Part shown: positions 1-9,600 of the stretch, piece after piece
How the letters are laid out: the number at the start of each line of letters is the position of its first letter
How positions within the stretch are numbered: position 1 is the stretch's first letter
Source of the DNA: Aphodosoma sp045614825
Lineage (GTDB): Bacteria; Bacteroidota; Bacteroidia; Bacteroidales; Paludibacteraceae
Assembly (NCBI GenBank): GCA_045614825.1
Contig: JAZLDO010000178.1
Span: forward strand, 25,202 to 89,201
Length of the DNA: 64,000 bases
Direction: 5' to 3'
The notes under the pieces: generated by a model
What the model was told of the DNA's origin: nothing
Databases searched by the model: none
What the model saw: only the letters and a program-made list of their open reading frames with translations
Made by a program: the position numbers and the translations under genes

Positions 1-2
1 CT

Positions 3-2189
3 CGTTGTATCGATTATTTAGATTTAAATAGTCGAAATTGTAGTTATGGAGGTCCAATAGCAACTGGAAATGGCGCTATAGATTTTGGGTGTCAAGCTGT
101 AGATAGTCGCCATACAATACATTGGAATCCAAATGAAAGAGACCCTTTTACGATGGGGAAATTGAAGACTGTGCCTGATGGAGCATTAGCTTCGGTTAGG
201 TTAGGTAATTGGAATATTGGAGCTGAGTATGAAAGTGTAGAGTATAATTTTATTGTAGATACAACTAAGAATGCTTCGGTTTTATTGCTTAATTATGCTG
301 TTGTTCTTGAATCGCCAGGTCATGATTCAATTGATCAACCTCGTTTTACTCTTGAAATTACGCATAAAGGAGAACCTCTTGACGAGTATGGTTGTGGTGA
401 AGCTTATTTTGCTGCAGGTTATAACACTAAAGGGTGGGTGAAGTTTCAAGGTACTAACTCGGAAGGTTATTATAAAGATTGGACCACTGTAGCCATAAAT
501 TTGCGTGAATATCATGGTAAGTCATTAAAAATTAAATTGAGTACATTCGACTGTACTGCAGGAGGTCACTTTGGTTATGCTTATTTTACTCTTGATTGTA
601 ATGATGGTAAGATAAAAGGTCTTAGTTGTGCTGGTGATTCTGAAACTATTTTTGAAGGACCAGAAGGATTTAATTATAGATGGTATTTACCTTCTAAACC
701 AGAAGAAATAAAATCTACGGATAGGCGTTTGGTTTTACCAGCAAGTGATACTTTAACTTATGCGCTTGACGTTATTCAGCCAACTAATAAGCACTGTTAT
801 TATACGCTTTATGCTTCTGCTGTAGGACGTTATCCAGTTGCTAAGGCAGAGTGTAATTTAAAATTGCGTAATTGTGAAAATAAGGTTGAGTTTGTCAATA
901 AAAGTTATTTAAAGCGTGTAAATCAAGTGTCTAACAGTTCAGTTGATACAGATGAACCATGTGAGGATTTTCTATGGGATTTTGGTGATGGTACTGTTTC
1001 AAATGAAGAAAATCCTGTTCATATATTTCCAGAAGAGGGTGGTTCTTATACTGTGACTTTATATTCTGGGATTGCAGATGGAAGATGTAAAGATGATACA
1101 ACACTTGTTGTCAATTTACCACATATGGGACTTTATGTTGATACAATTCATGTTACTATCTGCTTAGGCCAACCATATAAATTTAAGGGTGAAAATATAT
1201 GGGAAACTGGTGTTTATGCAGATACTACGCTTTCTATTTGGGGGTGTGATAGTATATCTGTCCTTGATTTGTATGTGGCAGAAACTTATGATACTCTTGT
1301 AGTTGATAGTATTTGTAGCGGAGAAGAGTATATTTTAGGTAGTCAACGAATAACAGAAACAGGTAAGTACACAGAAAAATTACAATCAATTTATGGTTGT
1401 GATAGTGTAGTTAATCTTAATCTTACAGTGCTTGAGACTTTGGATTTGTCGTTGGATAGTGTTGTTAATAGTTGTAAGAATGATACTCATATATCAATTC
1501 CTTATGAATTATACTCTGGTGGGTTAGATGATTTTAAACTTTATTTTGAAGATATAGATTTGGAGTGTAATGGTTATAAAGTTGAAGATAATGTTTTGTT
1601 GGTTGAGATGCCAGATTCGTTGTCTCCGAATAAGTATGATGTTACAGTTCATTTTGGAGAACGCTCTTGTGGAAAAGAACATGAAGCGATAACTCTTAAT
1701 TTATTATATCCACGTGAAGTGATTGTACAACGTTGGGGTGATGTGCTTGCTGTTCGAAATGAAGAGTATAATGGAGGTTATCATTTTGTCGCTTTTCAAT
1801 GGTATAAAAATGGTGTAATGATTGATGGTGCAACTTCTTCGATATTATATGAGGCTGATGGATTGGATTCTTCTGCTGAATATTCGGTGTTATTGACTCG
1901 CGAGGAGGATAATGTTACTTTGATGACATGTACTGCAGATGTACTAGAATTTGATAAGGAAAAAGAGGTTAAAGTGGTTGTGTTGTCGGTAGGAGATGAT
2001 AATATGGAGGTGGATGTTCCTCAAAACTCAAAAGTTAAAGTTTGGTCAACTGCAGGTTTGCTGATTAAAGAAATGTTCATTAATGAGGGGTTGAATAGTA
2101 TTAATGTTTCTGATTTGAAAGGTGTGTACATTTTAGAGTTCATTTTTGAAGATAATCAGCGCGAAATACAACAAGTTGTAATTGGATAA
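3..2189 (+). CDS. T9SS-exported PKD/GCDS-repeat surface protein, 5' end missing
   Basis: The reading frame is open from position 3, so the gene starts before the window; the first ATG inside (153) is not the real start, because the preceding codons (RCIDYLDLN...) match the paralogues at 2199 and 15734. Visible order: a conserved jelly-roll-like region (LASVRLGNW, YAYFTLDC), a PKD domain near codons 320-355 (WDFGDGT ... YTVTLYS), two repeats of the form C-G-Y ... tG-Y ... GCDS, an Ig-like stretch, and a C-terminal segment resembling a T9SS type A sorting domain (VKVWSTAGLLI ... KGVYILEF). Expected to be a secreted, surface-attached protein; the ligand is unknown. It lies 9 bp before the next paralogue, so the two are probably co-transcribed. 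The family assignment is by motif reading only. Confidence 0.85.
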   Translation, partial: RCIDYLDLNSRNCSYGGPIATGNGAIDFGCQAVDSRHTIHWNPNERDPFTMGKLKTVPDGALASVRLGNWNIGAEYESVEYNFIVDTTKNASVLLLNYAVVLESPGHDSIDQPRFTLEITHKGEPLDEYGCGEAYFAAGYNTKGWVKFQGTNSEGYYKDWTTVAINLREYHGKSLKIKLSTFDCTAGGHFGYAYFTLDCNDGKIKGLSCAGDSETIFEGPEGFNYRWYLPSKPEEIKSTDRRLVLPASDTLTYALDVIQPTNKHCYYTLYASAVGRYPVAKAECNLKLRNCENKVEFVNKSYLKRVNQVSNSSVDTDEPCEDFLWDFGDGTVSNEENPVHIFPEEGGSYTVTLYSGIADGRCKDDTTLVVNLPHMGLYVDTIHVTICLGQPYKFKGENIWETGVYADTTLSIWGCDSISVLDLYVAETYDTLVVDSICSGEEYILGSQRITETGKYTEKLQSIYGCDSVVNLNLTVLETLDLSLDSVVNSCKNDTHISIPYELYSGGLDDFKLYFEDIDLECNGYKVEDNVLLVEMPDSLSPNKYDVTVHFGERSCGKEHEAITLNLLYPREVIVQRWGDVLAVRNEEYNGGYHFVAFQWYKNGVMIDGATSSILYEADGLDSSAEYSVLLTREEDNVTLMTCTADVLEFDKEKEVKVVVLSVGDDNMEVDVPQNSKVKVWSTAGLLIKEMFINEGLNSINVSDLKGVYILEFIFEDNQREIQQVVIG

Positions 2190-2198
2190 AAATAGGAT

Positions 2199-5100
2199 AT
2201 GAATAAGATTTTATTTCAAATATTATTACCCATATTATTGTGGATGCCCCAATGTATATTGGTAGCTCAGACTATATCAATTCCATATTTTTGTGGGTTT
2301 GAAGATTCTGCTGATAATTCAGCATGGAACATGAATGTTGAAGCCACTCAAGCTACAGATCAATGGATGATTACTAATATTGATTATAGTGAGGGTAGCA
2401 ATGCATTAACTATTTCGTGCGATGGTGGACAAAAAGCGACTTTTGGTTCTAATCGTAATATGATAGTAGCTTACCGTCGAATGAAAATGGATACTTCAAT
2501 TACGGTAAATATCTCTTTTGATTGGAAATGTGAAGGTATAGAAGATGTGACGCAATTGAATTTTTATTTTCTACCCGCAGGTGCTGTTAGAGATGAGTCA
2601 GAGTTGAAATCATTGAGTAATTCTGCAGATTTACCTCGTATCTTAAGTCGTCCGATGGGGATGTATTATGGTAGTAATGATTGGGTGAATAGTATCGCAA
2701 TAGAACAATTGAGTTTGAATGCTAATGATGAATATTATATGATATTCGCTTGGCAAAATTCTAATACAGATACCACTCAGACGATATTGTCGAAGTATTC
2801 TGTTTCTGTTGATAATATACAGATTACATCGTCATCGTGTCCAGAACCTGATAATTTGCAGTATAAATCAGGTTGTGATACGTTGTTTATTTCTTGGGAT
2901 GGATATACTGAACTATATGAATTTCAGTATAAGGTTTCAGGTGATAAAGATTGGAAATCTTTGCCAAAGAGTAAAGAAAAGAATGTTGTTTTACCAGGAC
3001 TTCAAGAAGGTGCTTACGATGTCAGAGTTAGAGGGTTGAATGAAACAACTAAAGATAAAAGTGCATGGCGATCTCTTAATGAAGTGATTTGTTTTTGTCC
3101 AGATAGGCATTGTATTAATTATGTAGATTTGAATCGTTATGGGGTTACATGTTTGTATGGTGAGGCAACTAATCCTACTGATATGAGGTTATCTCCTACG
3201 AATTGGGGAGAAACCGGAGCTGGTGCGATGGATTATGGTTCACGTGATATTCGTAGTCGTCATACTGTGAATTGGCGTCAGAAAGAGTATGATCCTCGTA
3301 CTGGTAATAATTTGCGCACTATACCTGAAGGTTCTTTGGCTTCTGTTCGTCTTGGTAATTGGGATAATGGGAAACAAGCTGAAGGCATCGTCTTTGATTA
3401 TGTTGTAGATACTGCTCAAGCTGATATTATTTTGATGAAATATGCTGTTGTCTTAGAAAATCCAGGTCATGGTCCAGCTGAAGACCCATATTTTGGTCTT
3501 GAAATATTGGATAGTAATTTTGTTGAGATTGACCCTGTGTGTGGTTCTTTTGATTTTACTCCAACTAATAGTAATATTGTTTGGAAAAAAAACAAAGGCT
3601 ATGTATGGAAAGATTGGACTGCTATTGGATTGAATTTGTCGCAATATCATGGTCAAAGCATAAAAATTCGTTTGACTACGCAGGATTGTGTTAGAACTGC
3701 TCACTGTGGATATGCTTATTTTACATTGGATTGTGTTGATGCTTCGATTAGAAGTACGAGTTGTGGAGAGACTATCAATATGCAAATGGAAGCTCCAGAG
3801 GGATTTGAGTATAAATGGACACGAGGAGATAATCGTGAACCTGTAGATGGTGGAAATCAAAAGAGTATAAGTATTCCTGCTGATGATATTGAAACTTATT
3901 ATTGTGAAGTAGGTTACGTCGGACTTGAAGGTTGTGGATTTGAATTGCATACAGAGGTTAAACCTCGTTTCCCTTTTGCTGATTTGGTTTGTGAACATAG
4001 ACCGGAGAATTGTGAAAACAAAATAGTTCTTAAGAATAAAAGTTGTGTTCATACTCGTATTGATGGTGTAGATACTCCTACGTCAGAAAAGTGTGAGACG
4101 TATCGTTGGAAAATCAATGATGGTGATAGTGAGTATGAATATATATCAGAAGATGTCGAACTTAGAATCCCTAAAGAGGGAGATACACTTGTGGTTTCAC
4201 TATTTTCATACCTTTCGAGTGAAGCTTGTCAAGATGATACTACAATGACTATTTATGTTCCTGCTATCTACGAACATTATGATACTATTCGTGCTGAAAT
4301 TTGCGAAGGTGATATTTATATGTTTGATAATCAGGGTTGGGGTGAAGCTGGAGAATATGTTTCTAAGAAAAGTAATATTTGGGGGTGTGATAGTGTTACG
4401 ACGTTATATTTAGATGTTGTAGCACTGCCTGATACAATTTTTGTGTATGACACAATTTGTAAAGGTGAAGTTTATTCTTTTAGAGATAAGAATTTAAATA
4501 CTAAAGGACGTTTTGAATTTAATGTGGTTAATGAAAAAGGTTGTGATAGTGTGTTTGTTGTTTACTTGGATGTTATTGAACCATTGGGTGTTGTTATAGA
4601 TAATCAAGATCTTTTTGCATGTGCTGATGATGATAGCTTGTGTATTTCTTTTAATGTAAATGAAGGTATGCGATTGCCGACTGAGTATTCTTTGTATTTT
4701 AATGATTTTGCCAAAAGTATGGGGTTTGTTGATGTCGTTAGTGCTATCTTTGATGAGGAAAACATGTCGTTGTGTTTGGATATACCTAAAGATTGTCGTC
4801 CTAATAGTTATAATGTTACTATTTCTTTTGTAGATACAACAGGGGTTTGTGGCGATGTATCGGTGGATTTAGATTTTGATATTTATTATGCATCATCTAT
4901 TTTGGAAGCTAAATTTGGTAATTTGATTACTATTTATGATTCGGTTCATAATGGCGGTTATAGTTTTGTTGATAATGAGTATCGTTGGTATAAAAATGAT
5001 AAAATAATCTTAAATGAAAAGGCTTCTTTTATTTATCTTGGAGAGGATAGTGAGTTTAATGGGGTGGATTGCTATTATTTGGAGGCTAAGCGTAAAGATG

Positions 5101-5399
5101 ATGGTGTTGTAATGAGAACTTGTGAGATTTGTCCAGAAATGGAAACTAAAATTGATGATGTTTTTGAAGGAGAAGAGTTGATTGATGCAACTATATTTAC
5201 TACAGGTTCGACAATGATAATTGATGATTTTGGAGGTGGATATGTGCAAATATATAGTTGTATTGGACAAATGATTAGTTCTTGTGTGGTTGATTCTGGT
5301 AGTCGTGTAGAGATTGATCTTCCTAATATGAGAGGTTTTTATCTTTTAAAGATTATTGGAGAAGAATTTGATGGAGTATATAAAATTTGGGTTAAATAA
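2199..5399 (+). CDS. T9SS-exported PKD/GCDS-repeat surface protein
   Basis: 1,066 residues with an N-terminal signal peptide (hydrophobic residues 5-23, ending LVAQ). The N-terminal third resembles an adhesin/MAM-like jelly roll (YFCGFEDS, VSVDNIQI). It is followed by an FN3-like strand set, the motif CFCPDRHCINYVDL, the LASVRLGNW/YAYFTLDC domain shared with both paralogues, a PKD-like region, two GCDS repeats (IWGCDSVTTLYL, EKGCDSVFVVYL) and a C-terminal sorting-like domain ending KIWVK. This is a secreted Bacteroidota surface protein, probably anchored after T9SS export; its function is unknown. It is the close paralogue of the gene at 15734: a 43-base stretch around the CFCPDRH motif is identical in both (3090-3132 and 16652-16694), indicating recent duplication or gene conversion. 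It probably forms an operon with the upstream paralogue. Confidence 0.88.
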   Translation: MNKILFQILLPILLWMPQCILVAQTISIPYFCGFEDSADNSAWNMNVEATQATDQWMITNIDYSEGSNALTISCDGGQKATFGSNRNMIVAYRRMKMDTSITVNISFDWKCEGIEDVTQLNFYFLPAGAVRDESELKSLSNSADLPRILSRPMGMYYGSNDWVNSIAIEQLSLNANDEYYMIFAWQNSNTDTTQTILSKYSVSVDNIQITSSSCPEPDNLQYKSGCDTLFISWDGYTELYEFQYKVSGDKDWKSLPKSKEKNVVLPGLQEGAYDVRVRGLNETTKDKSAWRSLNEVICFCPDRHCINYVDLNRYGVTCLYGEATNPTDMRLSPTNWGETGAGAMDYGSRDIRSRHTVNWRQKEYDPRTGNNLRTIPEGSLASVRLGNWDNGKQAEGIVFDYVVDTAQADIILMKYAVVLENPGHGPAEDPYFGLEILDSNFVEIDPVCGSFDFTPTNSNIVWKKNKGYVWKDWTAIGLNLSQYHGQSIKIRLTTQDCVRTAHCGYAYFTLDCVDASIRSTSCGETINMQMEAPEGFEYKWTRGDNREPVDGGNQKSISIPADDIETYYCEVGYVGLEGCGFELHTEVKPRFPFADLVCEHRPENCENKIVLKNKSCVHTRIDGVDTPTSEKCETYRWKINDGDSEYEYISEDVELRIPKEGDTLVVSLFSYLSSEACQDDTTMTIYVPAIYEHYDTIRAEICEGDIYMFDNQGWGEAGEYVSKKSNIWGCDSVTTLYLDVVALPDTIFVYDTICKGEVYSFRDKNLNTKGRFEFNVVNEKGCDSVFVVYLDVIEPLGVVIDNQDLFACADDDSLCISFNVNEGMRLPTEYSLYFNDFAKSMGFVDVVSAIFDEENMSLCLDIPKDCRPNSYNVTISFVDTTGVCGDVSVDLDFDIYYASSILEAKFGNLITIYDSVHNGGYSFVDNEYRWYKNDKIILNEKASFIYLGEDSEFNGVDCYYLEAKRKDDGVVMRTCEICPEMETKIDDVFEGEELIDATIFTTGSTMIIDDFGGGYVQIYSCIGQMISSCVVDSGSRVEIDLPNMRGFYLLKIIGEEFDGVYKIWVK

Positions 5400-5412
5400 A
5401 ATTTATATATTG

Positions 5413-5459
5413 GAGAAAGAGGCTGCGTCAAAATGTAAATTTTGGCTCAGCCTCTTTTA
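5413..5459 (+). terminator. Hairpin terminator after the surface-protein pair
   Basis: A 10-bp stem AAAGAGGCTG/CAGCCTCTTT, with further pairing inside (AAAAT/ATTTT), followed by T-rich sequence, 14 bp after the stop codon. The same hairpin shape is often seen at the ends of Bacteroidales repeat elements, so it may be the edge of one. Confidence 0.75.
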
Positions 5460-5460
5460 G

Positions 5461-5590
5461 ATGCGACTGGATAAAGTGCAAGGCGTTGAAATTTAAGTTG
5501 TAAGGAGTGAGCTAAAGTACATGACTGAGATTTAATATTGCCAACAACGCAGCAATTTGGTGTTGAATCTACACAGTTTTACTAATTTTT
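5461..5590. repeat. Imperfect inverted-repeat block
   Basis: Noncoding block with a broken large-scale palindrome (AAGTGCAAGGCGTTG on the left against CAACAACGCAGCAATTT on the right). It looks like a small mobile-element remnant next to the element at 5599. This is by eye only; copy number elsewhere in the genome is not known. Confidence 0.35.
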
Positions 5591-5598
5591 TATATTGG

Positions 5599-5952
5599 TG
5601 TCCGATAAAAAATAAATAAACTGCAGAGGATACTAATAAGTAAAAGTAAGGAAAGATAAATTCATGAGAGGGGGGGGGACTTGCTTTTTATATTTTTTAT
5701 TGTTCGACCCATTTAGGGTCGTGTTTGGAGTGGATATTTTTTAGCCGCAAGTGATTTTTTTCGCTTCGCTTAAAATTACATGCGGTTAGATATTGTTCGA
5801 CCTCGTTGAGGTCGATAGATTTAGCATTATATGAATTAGCGGATGAACGAGTTGTGTATTCATATTTTGTGTTGAAAGGACACGGCACGCCATGTTCTTA
5901 CTTTATGTGTTGAATTGAAGACTAAATTATAACAATTAATTTTTATCGGACA
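5599..5952. mobile_element. MITE-like element with 17-bp terminal inverted repeats
   Basis: The ends 5599-5615 (TGTCCGATAAAAAATAA) and 5936-5952 are inverted repeats matching at 16 of 17 positions. The 354-bp interior has no convincing gene: a 63-codon minus-strand frame at 5697-5888 has no recognisable domain. It contains two short hairpins (CGACCC-ATTTA-GGGTCG near 5705, CGACCT-CGTTG-AGGTCG near 5800) and a run of nine G (5650-5658). I see no clear target-site duplication. A non-autonomous transposable element is the likeliest reading. Confidence 0.5.
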
Positions 5953-5971
5953 GCATTTAATTTTTTATTTA

Positions 5972-6003
5972 TTTGTTTGTGTAAAAAATAATTCTTACTT
6001 TTG
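5972..6003 (+). promoter_or_regulatory. Bacteroidota-type promoter upstream of the BspA fragment
   Basis: TTTG (5972-5975), 20 bp, TACTTTTG (5996-6003) fits TTTG-N19/20-TANNTTTG. It would give a leader of about 230 nt before 6244. The leader contains the repeat at 6119-6152. Confidence 0.55.
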
Positions 6004-6118
6004 TAGTTGTATTCAATGTTGATTGGTTCATTATGGGATTGGAGACTAAGGTGGTTGATTGTTAGGATCTATGTTTTTTGTATCTAAATGTACAACATTT
6101 TTTGCTTTCGCTTTTTGA

Positions 6119-6152
6119 CGGTTTTCTACGGCACAGTTTGCTTGAGGGTATG
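6119..6152 (+). repeat. Dispersed intergenic repeat, copy 1
   Basis: CGGTTTTCTACGG(C/T)ACAGTTTGCTTG occurs here and at 23929-23954 with one mismatch, both times in long intergenic regions. The following GAGGGTATGGTAA motif also recurs near 19857. Confidence 0.6.
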
Positions 6153-6243
6153 GTAAGGGTAAGGAGAGGGTTTTATTTGTACATTTTTGATAAGTTGTTG
6201 ATTATAATTAACTTGAAATATTAACTTGTAAATTATAATTGTT

Positions 6244-6612
6244 GTGAGGAAAATTTACTTTTTATTGATTGCATTGCTATGTAGTGCGACAATGGTATTT
6301 GCTTATGATGCCGAAATTGGTGGTATTTATTATAATCTTAACACTGAAACTAAAACAGCCGAAGTTACTCATGATGGAATATGCGATGATAATAATGGTG
6401 CTGGATATACACTGAAGATTGTAATTCCTGAAAAAGTAAGTTATAATCATGTTGAGTATAGTGTAACTTCAATTGGGAATAGTGCTTTTGAGAAATGCGG
6501 TTCTCTTTATTCTATCACAATCCCTAATAGTGTAACAACTATTGGTTGGTTTGTTTTTTTCGGATGTTCATCTCTTGTTGAAGTGGATATACCTTATAGT
6601 GTTATTGTATAA
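6244..6612 (+). pseudogene. Truncated BspA-type leucine-rich-repeat protein
   Basis: GTG start, signal peptide (residues 3-20, ending VFA), then one and a half BspA/LRR_5 repeats (VTSIGNSAFEKCGSLYSITIPNSVTTIG, split here as VTSIGNSAFEKCG and SLYSITIPNSVTTIG). The frame stops after 122 residues. Family members normally carry many more repeats and a C-terminal sorting domain, so this is probably a remnant. The stop lies only 8 bp before a reading frame that runs into the giant gene, but that gene has its own promoter and ATG. BspA-like proteins bind host or matrix proteins in other species; no function is claimed for this fragment. Confidence 0.6.
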
Positions 6613-6626
6613 TAATCTTATTGTAT

Positions 6627-6658
6627 GTTGTTTATTATAAAATATTTTTGTATCTTTG
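6627..6658 (+). promoter_or_regulatory. Promoter of the giant adhesin-like gene
   Basis: TATCTTTG at 6651-6658 is a perfect TANNTTTG -7 box, with a partial -33 box GTTG at 6627-6630 (20-bp gap). It places transcription start just before the ATG at 6693 and rules out the earlier in-frame TTG at 6621 as the translation start. Confidence 0.7.
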
Positions 6659-6692
6659 CAAGTCTAAAAAAACGTTAATAATTTTATTGTTT

Positions 6693-9600
6693 ATGAAAAG
6701 ATATTTATTAAAATCTGTTATTTTAGTTGTTTTATTGTTTGCTTCATTTGTTCTTTCTTCACAAGAATATGGAGCTGTATTGGATGAAAGTTTTGAAAAT
6801 GGAATTCCAAGTGGATGGGTACAAGAGAAAATATATGGAGATATTGATTGGGTTGTTGAGAGTGGTAACTTATCTCAACCAAGGAATGCGTATGATGGAA
6901 ACAAAAGAGTTGCTTTTCGAAATACCAATAGTGTTACAACTAAAGCAAAAACACGTTTAATCTTGCCAGTAGTTGATATATCTCAATTATATCAACCTAT
7001 CCTTGTTTTTGCTCATGCACAAGATAGATGGACTTATGATTTTGATACTTTAAGAGTTTTGTATCGTACTTCAGAAGAATCGGATTGGGTGCAACTTAAG
7101 GTTTTTGATAAATATATTTCAAAATGGCAGGTTGATACATTGCCATTGATGCAAGCGTCAAAAACATTTCAATTGGCTTTTGAAGCGACTGATAATCTTG
7201 GTCGTGGTGTTGTTATTGATAAAGTTGTTGTTCGCTCTTCTCCTGATTGTTATGAACCAGAACTTTTTGTTTCAAATATTTCTAATGATACGGTTGATGT
7301 TGGCTGGTATGGTGTGTGGGATGCAGAATCGTTTAGTTTGAAAGTTTCTAAAGAGTTATTGAGTATGGAAATGCTTAATGACCCTAATCATAAAGCAGAT
7401 GTGCTTGATATTGTTGTGAGTGATGTTTATGAGTATACAGTTAAAAATCTTGAAATTAACACAAAATATTATTGTTATGTTCGTTCTAATTGTTATGATG
7501 ATAAAAGTATTTGGGTAGTAGATTCGTTTACAACAGCGAATTTGTTAGAACTGCCTTATTTTGAGGATTTTAATTTGCCTGCAACGCCAGGTTTTCCATC
7601 TTATTTGAATTCATGGTATTTTGGTTCTTCTGATGATGTTGTAACACCATATGTAAATACTGGGCGTACCAAATATTTAGAAAATTATTCAAAAGATGCT
7701 TCGTTCGTTTTGAGTTTTTATGCTGCACATTATTTTGAAAATGATTTGGTGGGTGGCCTTAAAACTAAACCGTATATTCCTGGTGGTAGTTATTCTTATG
7801 CAGCAATGCCTAAGTTGTCTGATGAAGTTGATATTACTGATTTGTATTTGTCGTTTAGTGCAGTTTCTTATGAGTTTAATTCTGCTACAGATTTGTCGGC
7901 TATTATCGTAGGTGTTATGACCGATCCTTATGATAATATGACTTTTGAATCTGTTGATACTATAATGTTGCCCGAAGTTCGTTTCTTTGAAGAAGCGGTT
8001 GTTTCTTTCGAGAATTATAAAGGGAATGGTAAGTTTATTGCCTTTATGTCGGATTTTGCAGTTAATAATGCTTTTGACTTAGATAATTTGAAAGTGGATT
8101 ATCGTCAAGATATACTAAAAATAAATCAATTTACGATAGGTGTGCCTTCTGCTAATTCTGTTAAATTAGGATTCGATTTGCAATATCCTCAATATGAAGT
8201 AGTTGTTTCGAAAACTGAGTTGGCTGATAGTCTTTTGTCTTCGGCGCAAGATGTAGTCCGTAAAGTTATTTCAAATAATGGTGTTATTGAAGGCTTGGAT
8301 GCAGCAACTGAATATAGAATTTATGTTAGAGGTATTGTCGGAGACAAAAAAGGCGAGTGGGGTAATTGCCGATTTGTTCGTACTCCTGGACGTGTATTGG
8401 ATTTGCCTTGTGTTGTAGATGAGGTAGAAACTGATATTTATCATATTCGTCTTGGTAATGCACCAACTATTTATAAGAGTATGCATTCTAATGTAGTTAT
8501 GCATTCTAATTCTACTTATATTCCAACTTTTGTAGGTGGATATAACTCTGTAGCACCTTCTGATTATGTGTTCTTAACAGAACTTACGAATGAAATAGAT
8601 TGTTGGTCGGCTATGGTATTCCCACAATTGCCAAAGGTTGATGGTACTCGTATAAGTTTTTATGCTTGTTCGCCTAATGCAGGTTATAAAGGTTCTGCTG
8701 TGGTTGGACTTATGTCGGATGCTAATGATTTTTCTACATTTAAGGCTATTGATACGTTGTCGTTTTCTTCAACTAAAATTAATCACTATTTTTATGATTT
8801 GAATGGTTATGGTGAGGAATATAAATTCTTTGCAATTTATGCGGATTTAGAAAATGTGTTAGGTAGCAATAGATTTATTGTTGATAAAGTTAGATATTCA
8901 GAAATTCCTTCTTGTCCTACAGTTTCAAACGTACAAGCGAAAATGGACTTAATTAATCCATCAAAAGTTGAACTTAGTTGGGATGACGAAGATGTTGTAG
9001 CTTGGAAAGTTAGATTGTCGAAAACAAAATATGAATTAGAGGCTATGTACAATGATGTATCAGGTTATGACTTTGTATATGATGATACAGTGGCAACTAA
9101 TAGTATTGTATTTACAGAATTAGAATTTCCAAATGTAGATTATTATTATACAATTCAAGCTGTTTGCGAGGAGATGGATGGAGAATGGTCTGCAATGGGA
9201 AGTTTTACTACTGGATGTTATGCAGAAGAACCAATTCCTTATTCTGAAAATTTTGATAAAGAAAATTATGTTACAGGCAAAAATCATGTTGGATTTGCTG
9301 TGCCTTGTATGATTTCTCAGCAAGTAGTTAAAGATGGCAAATATTATCCTTATTTGACAACTGCGCAAAAAAAATCAGGAAAAAATTCTTTATGTTTCAT
9401 AAAATCATCAGAGGTAAATTATAGCAATCTTTATGTGGCATTGCCAAAAATGAGTAAAGCCATTAATGAATTGCAGCTTTCATTTATGATGTATAATAAG
9501 GACTTACATCAATCTGTATCGGTTGGTGTGATGACTGCTCCGAATGATACACTTTCTTTTGTAGAGATAGCTGAAGTTGTAGCTAATACAGAAAAATCTT

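Noticed and set aside
3453..4052. 199-codon antisense frame
   Set aside because: Shadow of the T9SS surface gene; low-complexity Thr/Ile/Ser-rich composition typical of antisense frames in this AT-rich DNA.
5697..5888. 63-codon minus-strand frame in the MITE-like element
   Set aside because: Composed of hairpin repeats, no family resemblance, GC pattern not coding-like.
6621..6692. Upstream TTG start for the giant gene
   Set aside because: The promoter -7 box (6651-6658) lies inside this stretch and the signal peptide begins at the ATG at 6693.
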